From Umezawaea sp049997955 (GTDB lineage: Bacteria > Actinomycetota > Actinomycetes > Mycobacteriales > Pseudonocardiaceae), in the NCBI GenBank assembly GCA_049997955.1, contig JAEBDY010000001.1:1-64000 (forward strand): 64,000 nt of DNA. The letters are read 5' to 3'. Of this stretch, positions 14,789-22,638 are shown piece after piece (within the stretch, counting starts at the first letter, position 1; every line of letters begins with the position of its first letter). The notes beneath the pieces are model-generated. The model made no database searches, had not been told where the DNA came from, and saw only the letters and a program-made list of their open reading frames with translations. The translations under genes and the position numbers were made by a program.

Positions 14789-17632
14789 ATGACCCTCCGA
14801 GGCCAGGTGTGGATCAACGTGATCGGCGTTGTGGTCTTGGGCGCCGCACTGGGTGTGGTCACCAACTTCGTCACGGACAGCGTGCCCGCCTGGTTCCAGG
14901 ACGAAGCCCGTGCATGGCTCTCGTTCACCGTGCTGGTGCTGCTGGTCGTCCTCGTCCAGGTTCTCGCTGCTTTGTCGGCGGTGAAGCAGGAGTTGCTCGT
15001 GCGAGCGGGACCGAAGTTCGGGTCCACACCGTCGGCTTTGCGGCGTCCCTCTTCGAACATGACGGCGCTGCACGGCCGTGATGTGGAATTGGCTCGACTC
15101 CTGGAGATGGTGGCCTCTCCCCGTGGGCGCTTCGCAGTCGTGTGCGGTCCGGGGGGCATGGGGAAGACGACGGTTGCGAGTGAGGTCGCCGAACGCGCGG
15201 AACGACTTGGCCACAAGGTTTTCTGGATCCTTTGGCGGGATGAGGCCAGGTTCACCAAGCAGGTCGTAGCCATGGCCATCAACCTCGGCCTCTCCCCCGG
15301 CGAGGTGGGAGCGGTCCAGGAATCTGGTGGCAGTCTGCTCGACCTGGTGTGGGGCCACCTGGAGGTCGTCGGCAAATGGGTTCTGGTGGTCGACAACGTC
15401 GACAGCCCCGGTGATCTGAGCCCTGATGAGCCGTTATGGGCCCACAGGGGGTGGATTCGACCTGACGGTGCCGGGTTGCTCTTGGTGACCAGTCGGGACA
15501 GGAACCGGGATACCTGGGGTCGAGGTGCGGAACTGGTGTCACTCGCACCCTTGGTCGCCCGCGATGGCGCACGGGTTCTGCAAGACCTCGCGCCGAACGC
15601 CGGTGATCGGGAATCGGCGGAGAAACTCGCGGCACGGCTTGGTGGCCTGCCGTTGGCGTTGCACGCGGTCGGCAAGACCTTGGTTCGCCCGACTGGGCGT
15701 TTGGATACGTTCAAGACGTATCATCAGGCCTTGTCCGACCGCTCCGCCGATGTGCTCCCGTTGAATCCGGATGTGACCAACCTCCAAGAAGCGAGAACGC
15801 TGGTCGGTCATACGTGGGAGGTCTCACTCGATCAACTCGAAGTTGAGGGGAAGCCGCTGGCGCGTCCCCTGCTGCGAAGCCTTTCCTTACTCGCCGATTC
15901 TCCAATTCCGCTCGGTCTGGTGGAACTCGGAATCATCCCTTCTTGGATGAGAGATGGTTCGGGCCGCGCTGCAGTGGAGGTCGCGCTAGCAAGCTTGGAG
16001 CAGTATGGACTTGTGGATGTGCTCCTTCCCGAGAGCACTTTTGGTATCCGTGCAGTAGTGCTGCACCCGCTGGTCCGAGAGACGAACGCATTGCTATTGC
16101 GACAAGATCCGAGTGCTAGGTCGTGGGCCGAGTCGGTCGAACTCCACGTCATCAAGGAAGTCGAATCTTCGGTGGCACAGGGAAGGGAAGCATGGTCGGT
16201 GACCCGTTTGTTGGTGCCACACCTGATTGCTCTGGAAGGGCTGGCCAGCGCTGATGACCGACGGTTCACCTCCGTGCGGGACGCCGTCGTCTCCGTGGCG
16301 AACGAGTTGGAGGCGTCCGGTGACACCGCAGGTGAGATCGCGTTGAGAAAGCACGTTCTTGCTGCGGAGCAGGAAAAACGTGGTGCTGAACACCCGGACA
16401 CGCTCGTAAGCCAAAGTCGACTCGCTGTCTCCCTGAGCGGTTCGGGCCACTACGTCGAAGCCGAGTTGCTTGATCGCCTCACGCTGGATGCCCGACTTCG
16501 CGTGCTGGGGCCCAACCACTCCGACACACTCAACAGTCAAAGCAACCTCGCTGTGAGGCTCGGTAAGCTCGGGTTCCACGGCGAGTCCGAGGAGCTGCAT
16601 CGCCGGACCCTCGAGGCTCGTGTCCGAGTACTCGGTTCGGATCACCCCGACACGCTGGGAAGTCAAAACAATCTAGCGCTCACATTACGCAGCCTCGGCC
16701 GCTACGTGGAGGCGGTGGAACTGCATCGGGAAACTCTCGGAAGCCGTCAACGAATTTTTGGTCCAGATCATCCTGCCACGGTAGGAAGTAGGGCCAATCT
16801 CGCCATCACGTTGGACAGCCTTGGTTTCCATGCGGAAGCATCCGAATTGCATCGAGAATCTTTCGAGGCTCGTGTTCGCATGTTTGGCACTGATCACCCC
16901 GACACGTTGGGAAGTCGGAACAACCTGGCTATCAGCCTGCACGGGCTCGGTCGATACGCGGAAGCCGAGAAGATCCACCGTGAGATACTGGAGGTCAGAG
17001 ATAGAATTTATGGTCCAGATCATCCCAACACGGTCGGCAGTCAGAACAACCTTGCCATCACGTTGGACAGAATGGGCAATTACGTCGAAGCGGAAAAATT
17101 GCATCGCACGAGCTTCCGGGCTCGTGCTCGGATATTCGGGAACGATCACCCGGACACGATCAACAGTCAGAACGACCTTGCCATCACCTTGCGCAACCTG
17201 GGGAGATTGGCCGAAGCTCTGGAAATGGATCTTCGCACTCGTGAAATTCGCATCCGAGTACTGGGTCCTGACCACCCCGACACGCTTGCCAGCATGAACA
17301 ACCTCGCCATAACGCTCGACAGCCTCGGTCGTCATGTCGAGGCGGAATGGTTGCAGCGCGAAACGCTGGTTGCCCGCAGGCGTGTGCTCGGCCTCGATCA
17401 TCCTGACACGTTGGGCAGTCAGAACAACCTCGCTATGACGTTGCGCAACCTGGACCGCTACTCCGAAGCCGTCGAACTCGACCGCCGCACCCTCGATGCG
17501 CGCGTTCGCGTGCTCGGGCCCGACCATCCCGACACCCTGAACAGCAGAATGGGCCTTTTGGCAGGCGACCCGATGCCGAGGAAGGTCGCTCGGTGGCGTT
17601 CTCGGCTTCTCCGAAGGCGTAGTGGTCGGTAG
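14789..17632 (+). CDS. Membrane-anchored NB-ARC/TPR STAND protein
   Basis: 947 residues. Two hydrophobic helices (about 8-27 and 43-63) form a membrane hairpin, followed by an NB-ARC NTPase and a long TPR array. NTPase elements are the P-loop GPGGMGKTT (120-128), Walker B WVLVVDNVD, the sensor-like LLLVTSRDRNR and GLPLALHAVGKTL. From about residue 531 nine kinesin-light-chain-type 42-residue repeats follow (RVLGPDHPDTLxSQNNLAITLRxLGRYxEA consensus in pieces), plus a truncated tenth. Known relatives are signal-responsive switches, some of them anti-phage. The role here is not established. DNA from about 15.8 to 17.5 kb is visibly less GC-rich than its neighbours, which hints at transfer or rapid evolution. 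The gene stands alone. Confidence 0.85.
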   Translation: MTLRGQVWINVIGVVVLGAALGVVTNFVTDSVPAWFQDEARAWLSFTVLVLLVVLVQVLAALSAVKQELLVRAGPKFGSTPSALRRPSSNMTALHGRDVELARLLEMVASPRGRFAVVCGPGGMGKTTVASEVAERAERLGHKVFWILWRDEARFTKQVVAMAINLGLSPGEVGAVQESGGSLLDLVWGHLEVVGKWVLVVDNVDSPGDLSPDEPLWAHRGWIRPDGAGLLLVTSRDRNRDTWGRGAELVSLAPLVARDGARVLQDLAPNAGDRESAEKLAARLGGLPLALHAVGKTLVRPTGRLDTFKTYHQALSDRSADVLPLNPDVTNLQEARTLVGHTWEVSLDQLEVEGKPLARPLLRSLSLLADSPIPLGLVELGIIPSWMRDGSGRAAVEVALASLEQYGLVDVLLPESTFGIRAVVLHPLVRETNALLLRQDPSARSWAESVELHVIKEVESSVAQGREAWSVTRLLVPHLIALEGLASADDRRFTSVRDAVVSVANELEASGDTAGEIALRKHVLAAEQEKRGAEHPDTLVSQSRLAVSLSGSGHYVEAELLDRLTLDARLRVLGPNHSDTLNSQSNLAVRLGKLGFHGESEELHRRTLEARVRVLGSDHPDTLGSQNNLALTLRSLGRYVEAVELHRETLGSRQRIFGPDHPATVGSRANLAITLDSLGFHAEASELHRESFEARVRMFGTDHPDTLGSRNNLAISLHGLGRYAEAEKIHREILEVRDRIYGPDHPNTVGSQNNLAITLDRMGNYVEAEKLHRTSFRARARIFGNDHPDTINSQNDLAITLRNLGRLAEALEMDLRTREIRIRVLGPDHPDTLASMNNLAITLDSLGRHVEAEWLQRETLVARRRVLGLDHPDTLGSQNNLAMTLRNLDRYSEAVELDRRTLDARVRVLGPDHPDTLNSRMGLLAGDPMPRKVARWRSRLLRRRSGR

Positions 17633-17659
17633 TTGGGCAATCTGCTCCCTGAACGAGGA

Positions 17660-17692
17660 GCGCCCCCGGTCCAGTGGGACCGGGGGCGCTTT
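17660..17692. terminator. Terminator between STAND and EtfD-like genes
   Basis: GCGCCCCCGGTCC (17660-17672) pairs with GGACCGGGGGCGC (17677-17689), then TTTCG. Serves two convergent genes. Confidence 0.75.
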
Positions 17693-17705
17693 CGTGGTGA
17701 CGGCC

Positions 17706-19964
17706 TCAGTTGGTCGGGGCCTTGTCCTCCGTTGGCAGGGGGGTGCCGGTGGGGACGACGTCCGTGGGGGTGTCCGGCTTCTCCAGGCCTCGGCGGACCG
17801 AGGAGAGCAGCAGTTGGGCCACGTCGACGACCTCGACGTGCGAGCCGGCCTTGCCCTCGTTCTGCCGTGCCGTCAAGCCGTCCGTGAGCATGACCCGGCA
17901 GAACGGGCAGCCGGTGGCGATCTTCGAGGGGGCCGTGCCGAGGGCTTCGTCGACGCGTTCCACGTTGATGCGCTTGCCGATCCGCTCCTCCATCCACATG
18001 CGCGCGCCGCCCGCGCCGCAGCACATGGAGCGGTCGCCGTGGCGGGGCATTTCGCGGAGCGTGGTGCCGGAGGCGCCGAGCAGTTCGCGGGGCGCGTCGT
18101 AGACCTTGTTGTGCCTGCCGAGGTAGCACGGGTCGTGGTAGGTGATGTCCTCGGTGACCTCGGCCACCGGGGTGAGCCTGCGTTCGCGGACCAGCTTGTT
18201 GAGCAGTTGGGTGTGGTGGACGACCTCGTACTGGCCGCCGACCTGCGGGTACTCGTTGGCCAGCGTGTTGAAGCAGTGGGCGCAGGTGACGACGATCTTG
18301 CGCTTGCCCGGTTCGCGGCCCTCGAACACGGTGTTGAGGACTTCCACGTTCTGCTGGGCGAGCATCTGGAACAGGAACTCGTTGCCCGCGCGCCGGGCCG
18401 GGTCGCCGGTGCAGGTCTCCTCCGGGCCGAGGACCGTGTAGTTCACGCCCGCGGTGTGCAGCAGTTCGGCCACGGCGCGGGTGGTCTTCTTGGCGCGGTC
18501 CTCGAAGGCGCCCGCGCAGCCGACCCAGAACAGGTACTCGGCCTCGCCGAGTTCGCCGTCGAAGACGGGGACCTCGAAGTCCAGGCCCTCCGTCCACGCC
18601 AGGCGGTCCTTGGAGTTCTGGCCCCACGGGTTGCCCTTGTTCTCCAGGTTCTTGAACATGCCGCCCAGCTCGGACGGGAAGTTCGACTCGATCAGCACCT
18701 GGTAGCGCCGCATGTCGACGATGTGGTCGACGTGCTCGATGTCGACGGGGCACTGCTCGACGCACGCGCCGCAGCTGGTGCAGGACCACAGCATCTCGGG
18801 ATCGATGACGCCCAGCTCGTCCGGACCGCCGATGAGGGGGCGCTCGGCCTCCGCGAGGGCCAGGACGTCGATGGACTCCAGGCGCTTCTGGTACTCGTCG
18901 CCCGCGAGGCCGATCTCGTCACCGGCCATGTCCTTGCGGCCGCCCGCGAGGAGGTACGGGGCCTTGGCGTAGGTGTGGTCGCGGAGCTGGGTGATCAGCA
19001 GCTTGGGGGACAGCGGCTTGCCGGTGTTCCACGCGGGGCACTGCGACTGGCAGCGGCCGCACTCGGTGCAGGTGCTGAAGTCCAGCAGGCCCTTCCAGGT
19101 GAAGTCCTCGACCTTGCCGACGCCGAACACGTCCTTGTCGGGGTCGGCCTCCTCCAGGTCGAGGACCTTGCCGCCGCTCATCATCGGGCGCAGCGCGCCC
19201 AGCGCCACGGCACCGTCGTCCTCGCGCTTGAAGTAGATGTTGAAGAACGCGCTGAAGCGGTGCCAGGCGACGCCCATCGTGAGGTTCTTCCCGACGACGA
19301 CCAGCCAGAGCATCCCGGACAGCAGCTTCGTGAATGCCATGATCGAGACCCAGTCGGGCTCGGCGGGCAGCAGGGTCGACAGCGGGGCGGTGACGAAGCT
19401 CGACCACAGCGGCGGGTCTTCGAGGCCGCTGGCCTGCTTGAACGCCTTCACGCCCAGGATGCCGAGACCCTCGATGATCACGACGGCTTCGACGAAGTAG
19501 GCGGACTTGAAGCTCGACCCCGCGAAGCGCGACACGCGGTCGGCGCGCCGGGGGTGGTTGAGCTGGCGGATGATCACCAGCGCCACGCCGCCGACGACCG
19601 TGCCGAGGCCGAGGAGCTCGACCAGCAGCAGCCACGGCGCCCAGGTGCCGATGAGCGGCCAGTGGAACGCCGGGTTGAACATCTCGCCGTAGGCCTCGAA
19701 CAGCACGGCCGAGCCCAGCAGGAAGCCCCACATCACCATCCAGTGCCACGGGGCGACGCTGCGCAGCTTGGCCATGCGGGTGTGGGCGACAAACTCGACG
19801 ACCAGCGTCTTCAACCGCGCGGCGAACGGGCCGGTGCGGGTCGGGTCGGGCTGGCCGAGTCGGATGATCCGCACCATCCGGACCGCTCCGGACGCGAACA
19901 CGGCCCAGGCGACGACGCTCACGGCCACGCCGATGACGCCGAGGGTCAACTGCAGGGCTCCCAT
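17706..19964 (-). CDS. etfD: Membrane Fe-S oxidoreductase, EtfD-like (heterodisulfide reductase type)
   Basis: 752 residues. The N-terminal membrane domain (about 1-270) has several helices, including MVMWGFLLGSAVLFEAYG. Next comes a ferredoxin pair: CTECGRCQSQCP, and CTSCGACVEQCPVDIEH with the terminal Cys-Pro. Two CCG-type cysteine domains follow (WVGCAGAF to VVTCAHCFNTL; YHDPCYLGRHNKVYDAPR to MCCGAGGARMWMEE). This matches M. tuberculosis Rv0338c (EtfD), which takes electrons from ETF during fatty-acid beta-oxidation and passes them to quinone. The start codon ATG 19964 has a weak GAAAGG upstream. TTACTCGCCGGTAA lies 51 bp upstream, matching the fadE5 operators. Divergent from the TetR gene. 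Confidence 0.88.
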   Translation of the reverse strand: MGALQLTLGVIGVAVSVVAWAVFASGAVRMVRIIRLGQPDPTRTGPFAARLKTLVVEFVAHTRMAKLRSVAPWHWMVMWGFLLGSAVLFEAYGEMFNPAFHWPLIGTWAPWLLLVELLGLGTVVGGVALVIIRQLNHPRRADRVSRFAGSSFKSAYFVEAVVIIEGLGILGVKAFKQASGLEDPPLWSSFVTAPLSTLLPAEPDWVSIMAFTKLLSGMLWLVVVGKNLTMGVAWHRFSAFFNIYFKREDDGAVALGALRPMMSGGKVLDLEEADPDKDVFGVGKVEDFTWKGLLDFSTCTECGRCQSQCPAWNTGKPLSPKLLITQLRDHTYAKAPYLLAGGRKDMAGDEIGLAGDEYQKRLESIDVLALAEAERPLIGGPDELGVIDPEMLWSCTSCGACVEQCPVDIEHVDHIVDMRRYQVLIESNFPSELGGMFKNLENKGNPWGQNSKDRLAWTEGLDFEVPVFDGELGEAEYLFWVGCAGAFEDRAKKTTRAVAELLHTAGVNYTVLGPEETCTGDPARRAGNEFLFQMLAQQNVEVLNTVFEGREPGKRKIVVTCAHCFNTLANEYPQVGGQYEVVHHTQLLNKLVRERRLTPVAEVTEDITYHDPCYLGRHNKVYDAPRELLGASGTTLREMPRHGDRSMCCGAGGARMWMEERIGKRINVERVDEALGTAPSKIATGCPFCRVMLTDGLTARQNEGKAGSHVEVVDVAQLLLSSVRRGLEKPDTPTDVVPTGTPLPTEDKAPTN

Positions 19965-20014
19965 GTGGTGGCGGCCTTTCTCCAGAAGCACGTGGCTTGG
20001 GAGATTACGCCTCA

Positions 20015-20028
20015 TTACTCGCCGGTAA
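20015..20028. promoter_or_regulatory. TTACTCGCCGGTAA operator in the etfD/TetR intergenic region
   Basis: A 14-bp TTAC-N6-GTAA palindrome in 19965-20282, matching the fadE5 and SDR sites. A second palindrome, GGGACGATCGTTCC (20082-20095), lies closer to the TetR gene. Otherwise this 318-bp gap has no gene. Confidence 0.55.
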
Positions 20029-20282
20029 CCACTTGGGCGTGGCCGGGGTCGCACAAGTGTATCGATCAACACCGAAGTAGCGGGACGATCGTTCCACGAT
20101 TTCGGACCAATCGAGAAGCAAGCTGTCACAAACCTGCCGGCTCGGCCCGGCCTCCCGGTTTTGGGCCGGAGCGCCCCTCACCATCGACGAACGGGAACCC
20201 GCCGCCGCGTTCCCGCACCCGACTGCGGTCGTCGGCGGCGTGCGATCACTACCGAGTTGGGGAGCGCGCCCTGAGCGAGCAG

Positions 20283-20876
20283 GTGGACGGCAGACGGGCC
20301 AGGGGTGAACGCCGCAGGCGGACGATCCTGGAAGCGACGCTCCGGGTCATCGAGCGCGACGGCGTCGCAGGCGTGAGCCACCGGTCCGTGGCCCGCGAGG
20401 CCGGTGTCCCCACCACGTCCACCACCTACTACTTCGCCTCGCTGGACGACCTCCTCATCGCGACCCTGATGTGGTCGGCGGACGAGCTCGCCGAGGACGT
20501 CAGCGACCTGATCGCCCGACTGGCGGAGGCGCCGGACACCGACGTCGACGAGGTCACCCGGCGGATCGTCGACATGGTCGGCGCGCACCGCGGCCGCACG
20601 ATGGCCGAGTACGAGCTGTACCTGCTCGCCGCCCGCCGACCCGAGCTGCGGCCCGCCGCGCGCCGGTGGCTCGACCTGGTCACCCGCGCCGTCCGGCCGT
20701 TCGACACCGATCCGGTGGCGTTCCGGGCGTTCCTCGCGGCCATCGACGGCCTGCTGATGCAGGGGCTGATCGCCGACGAACCACCCAGCGTGGCCGACCT
20801 GGAACCGGTTGTGTCTTACCTGATACGTCCTCGGCAGCACCTGGACCGGCTCCGGGGCGGGACAATGGGTGAATGA
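20283..20876 (+). CDS. TetR-family transcriptional regulator
   Basis: 197 residues from the GTG at 20283. The N-terminal HTH is GERRRRTILEATLRVIERDG, VAGVSHRSVAREAGVPTTSTTYYFASLDDLLIATL, a classical TetR_N domain with the SxxTYYF element. The C-terminal ligand domain (about 70-195) is alpha-helical and ends RPRQHLDRLRGG. It is divergent from the EtfD-like gene, and the shared region contains the TTAC-N6-GTAA palindrome also found at fadE5 and an SDR gene. It is therefore the prime candidate for the regulator of that set, by inference. The stop overlaps the next start (ATGA), so the following gene is co-translated. The open frame extends far upstream, but that part is antisense to etfD. Confidence 0.85.
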   Translation: MDGRRARGERRRRTILEATLRVIERDGVAGVSHRSVAREAGVPTTSTTYYFASLDDLLIATLMWSADELAEDVSDLIARLAEAPDTDVDEVTRRIVDMVGAHRGRTMAEYELYLLAARRPELRPAARRWLDLVTRAVRPFDTDPVAFRAFLAAIDGLLMQGLIADEPPSVADLEPVVSYLIRPRQHLDRLRGGTMGE

Positions 20877-21457
20877 GGTTCGCCGGTCGTGAGTCGTGGC
20901 AGGTCGGGCATGGGACCAACCAGGCGGTGAACACCGCCCTCTTCCTGCGCGACACGCTCGCGCTCTCGGTCGACACCGTGCCGGAACTGCCGGGCCTCGA
21001 CCCGTCCGTGCCGGTGTTCATCCCGCACGGGGTCGACCGCGCGGGCGTCACCGAGGAGTGGCTCGGGTGGTGGGCCGACGTGCTGGACCACGCCCGCGCC
21101 GAGGCCCCGGTGGACGTCCGGTCGATCCCGACCAACGAGGACTCGACCTCGTTGATCACCCGACCTGCCCTGCGAGCCGCGGTCCGGGCGCTTCGGGAAC
21201 CCGCAGCGGCCTGGGAGAGGGACCGCGGCCAGAGCCCCCGACCGGGGGCTCTGCCCATCGGCGAGGTCGTCCGCGGCGTCGAGATCCGGCTCGGCAGGCA
21301 GGTGAAGCCGTTCCGACTGGTCATCACCGGTGTCCCGGTCCAGGGCCTGGTCTGGGAGCGGATGACGCCCAACCACGTGATCGCCTCGCAGCGCCTGCTG
21401 TCGGACCCGCAGCGGTGCGCTCCGGCGCTGCGCGCGGTGGTCGAGGACCTCGCGTGA
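20873..21457 (+). CDS. Conserved hypothetical protein coupled to TetR
   Basis: 194 residues, not recognised. It begins MRFAGRESWQVGHGTNQAVNTALFLRDTLAL and has no signal peptide, transmembrane helix or obvious cofactor motif. It is mixed alpha/beta, with Trp-rich EEWLGWWADVLDHARAEAP in the middle and a charged C-terminal half (GVEIRLGRQVKPFRLVITGVPVQGLVWERM). The ATG overlaps the TetR stop by 4 nt, so it is probably translationally coupled. Its role may relate to the regulator's pathway, but nothing in the sequence says how. Confidence 0.65.
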   Translation: MRFAGRESWQVGHGTNQAVNTALFLRDTLALSVDTVPELPGLDPSVPVFIPHGVDRAGVTEEWLGWWADVLDHARAEAPVDVRSIPTNEDSTSLITRPALRAAVRALREPAAAWERDRGQSPRPGALPIGEVVRGVEIRLGRQVKPFRLVITGVPVQGLVWERMTPNHVIASQRLLSDPQRCAPALRAVVEDLA

Positions 21458-21523
21458 AGCGGTAGGGATAGCCCCCGTATGGAGTCGGGGGTCCACCCTC
21501 GTGTGCGTCGGGGGTGAGGCCCC

Positions 21524-21529
21524 TAGCGT
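21524..21529 (+). promoter_or_regulatory. Leaderless promoter -10 (TAGCGT) of the DUF4097 gene
   Basis: TAGCGT ends 7 nt before the ATG at 21537. Confidence 0.5.
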
Positions 21530-21536
21530 TCATGCC

Positions 21537-22406
21537 ATGAGTGGACAGGTCGTCAAGGGGGCAGTGGTGGGAAAGCGGATCACGTTGCTGGTCGTCGCGG
21601 CGGTGGCGACGACGATGGGCCTGTCGTCCTGCGTCAGGCTGGCCCAGGAGAGCTCGTCCGACGACTACACCGTCAACGACTCGATCACGGCCGTCCAGAT
21701 CGACAACGACGGCGGTGACGTCAAGATCCGCTCCGTCGAGGGCGCGTCCGCCACGACCATCAAGCGGACGTTGCGCTACGGCAAGGAGGCGAACAAGCCG
21801 ACCGGCCCGACGCACCAGGTCAACGGCAACGCGCTCACCCTCAACGGCTGCGGGAACGGCTGCGAGGCGTACTACGAGGTGGCCGTGCCCTCCAAGGAGA
21901 CCACGGTGAAGGGCGAACTCGGCTCCGGTGACCTGGAGGTGCAGAACCTCGCGTCCGTGGAGGTGACCCTCGGCTCGGGCAAAGCCACGCTCCGCGGCAT
22001 CGGCGGGGCGGTGCGGGTCGACAACGAGTCCGGCACCTTCGACGGCAGCGACATCGCGGGCGACGTCACCGGCAAGGTCGGCTCCGGCGACTTCCGGCTG
22101 TCCGGCGTCACCGGGAACGTGACCGTGGTCAACGCCTCCGGCAACATCCGGGTCGAGAAGGCCGACGGCGACGTGTCCGCCGAGGCCAGCTCCGGCAGCG
22201 TGGTGGTCGAACTGGCCAAGGCCCACAACGTGAAGGCCCACTCGGCCAGCGGCGACGTCACGGTGACCGTGCCGAACGCCGGCTACCGGATCGTGGTCGA
22301 CGCGGACAGCGGGTCCAAGGAGATCAAGGTGAAGAACGACCCGGCGGGCCAGTTCGAGCTGAACCTGTCCGCGGGCAGCGGCGACGTGGTCCTCAACGCC
22401 GCCTGA
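21537..22406 (+). CDS. DUF4097-type beta-repeat lipoprotein
   Basis: 289 residues. The N-terminus has a lipoprotein signal: basic VVGKR, a hydrophobic run, then a lipobox-like LSSC. The mature part is a right-handed beta-helix of short repeats typical of DUF4097/DUF2807: VKIRSVEGASAT, LEVQNLASVEVTLGSGKATL, FRLSGVTGNVTV, VSAEASSGSVVVEL. A GTG at 21567 with an AAGGGGG in front is an alternative start giving a shorter n-region. The ATG is preferred because TAGCGT sits 7 nt upstream. Extracytoplasmic, membrane-anchored and of unknown function. A long inverted repeat follows the stop. Confidence 0.8.
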   Translation: MSGQVVKGAVVGKRITLLVVAAVATTMGLSSCVRLAQESSSDDYTVNDSITAVQIDNDGGDVKIRSVEGASATTIKRTLRYGKEANKPTGPTHQVNGNALTLNGCGNGCEAYYEVAVPSKETTVKGELGSGDLEVQNLASVEVTLGSGKATLRGIGGAVRVDNESGTFDGSDIAGDVTGKVGSGDFRLSGVTGNVTVVNASGNIRVEKADGDVSAEASSGSVVVELAKAHNVKAHSASGDVTVTVPNAGYRIVVDADSGSKEIKVKNDPAGQFELNLSAGSGDVVLNAA

Positions 22407-22412
22407 GTCCGC

Positions 22413-22457
22413 ACGGCCGAAGCGGGTGCCCCGTAGCGGGGTGCCCGCTTCGGCCGT
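22413..22457 (+). terminator. Terminator after the DUF4097 gene
   Basis: A 20-bp stem (22413-22432 with 22438-22457, two mismatches) with a 5-nt loop, built from ACGGCCGAAGCGGG/CCCGCTTCGGCCGT. Confidence 0.75.
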
Positions 22458-22638
22458 TCGGGTGCACCGAGGTCACGACCTGGTGCGGTACTGGCCTGGC
22501 CGGGCGGATGTGCCGATCATGGGGGTAGCCGCCGAAGGTGGGTATTGGCCGAAAGGCCTTCGCGATCCGGTGAACACGGGGACACTCCACCTCGCACTTC
22601 GGGCTCGTCCTGACCGTCCAGCGAGAGGTTTGCCCACG

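Noticed and set aside
17622..20282. Long plus-strand frame running into the TetR gene
   Set aside because: It is antisense to the EtfD-like gene until 19964. Only the part from 20283 has a TetR_N domain.
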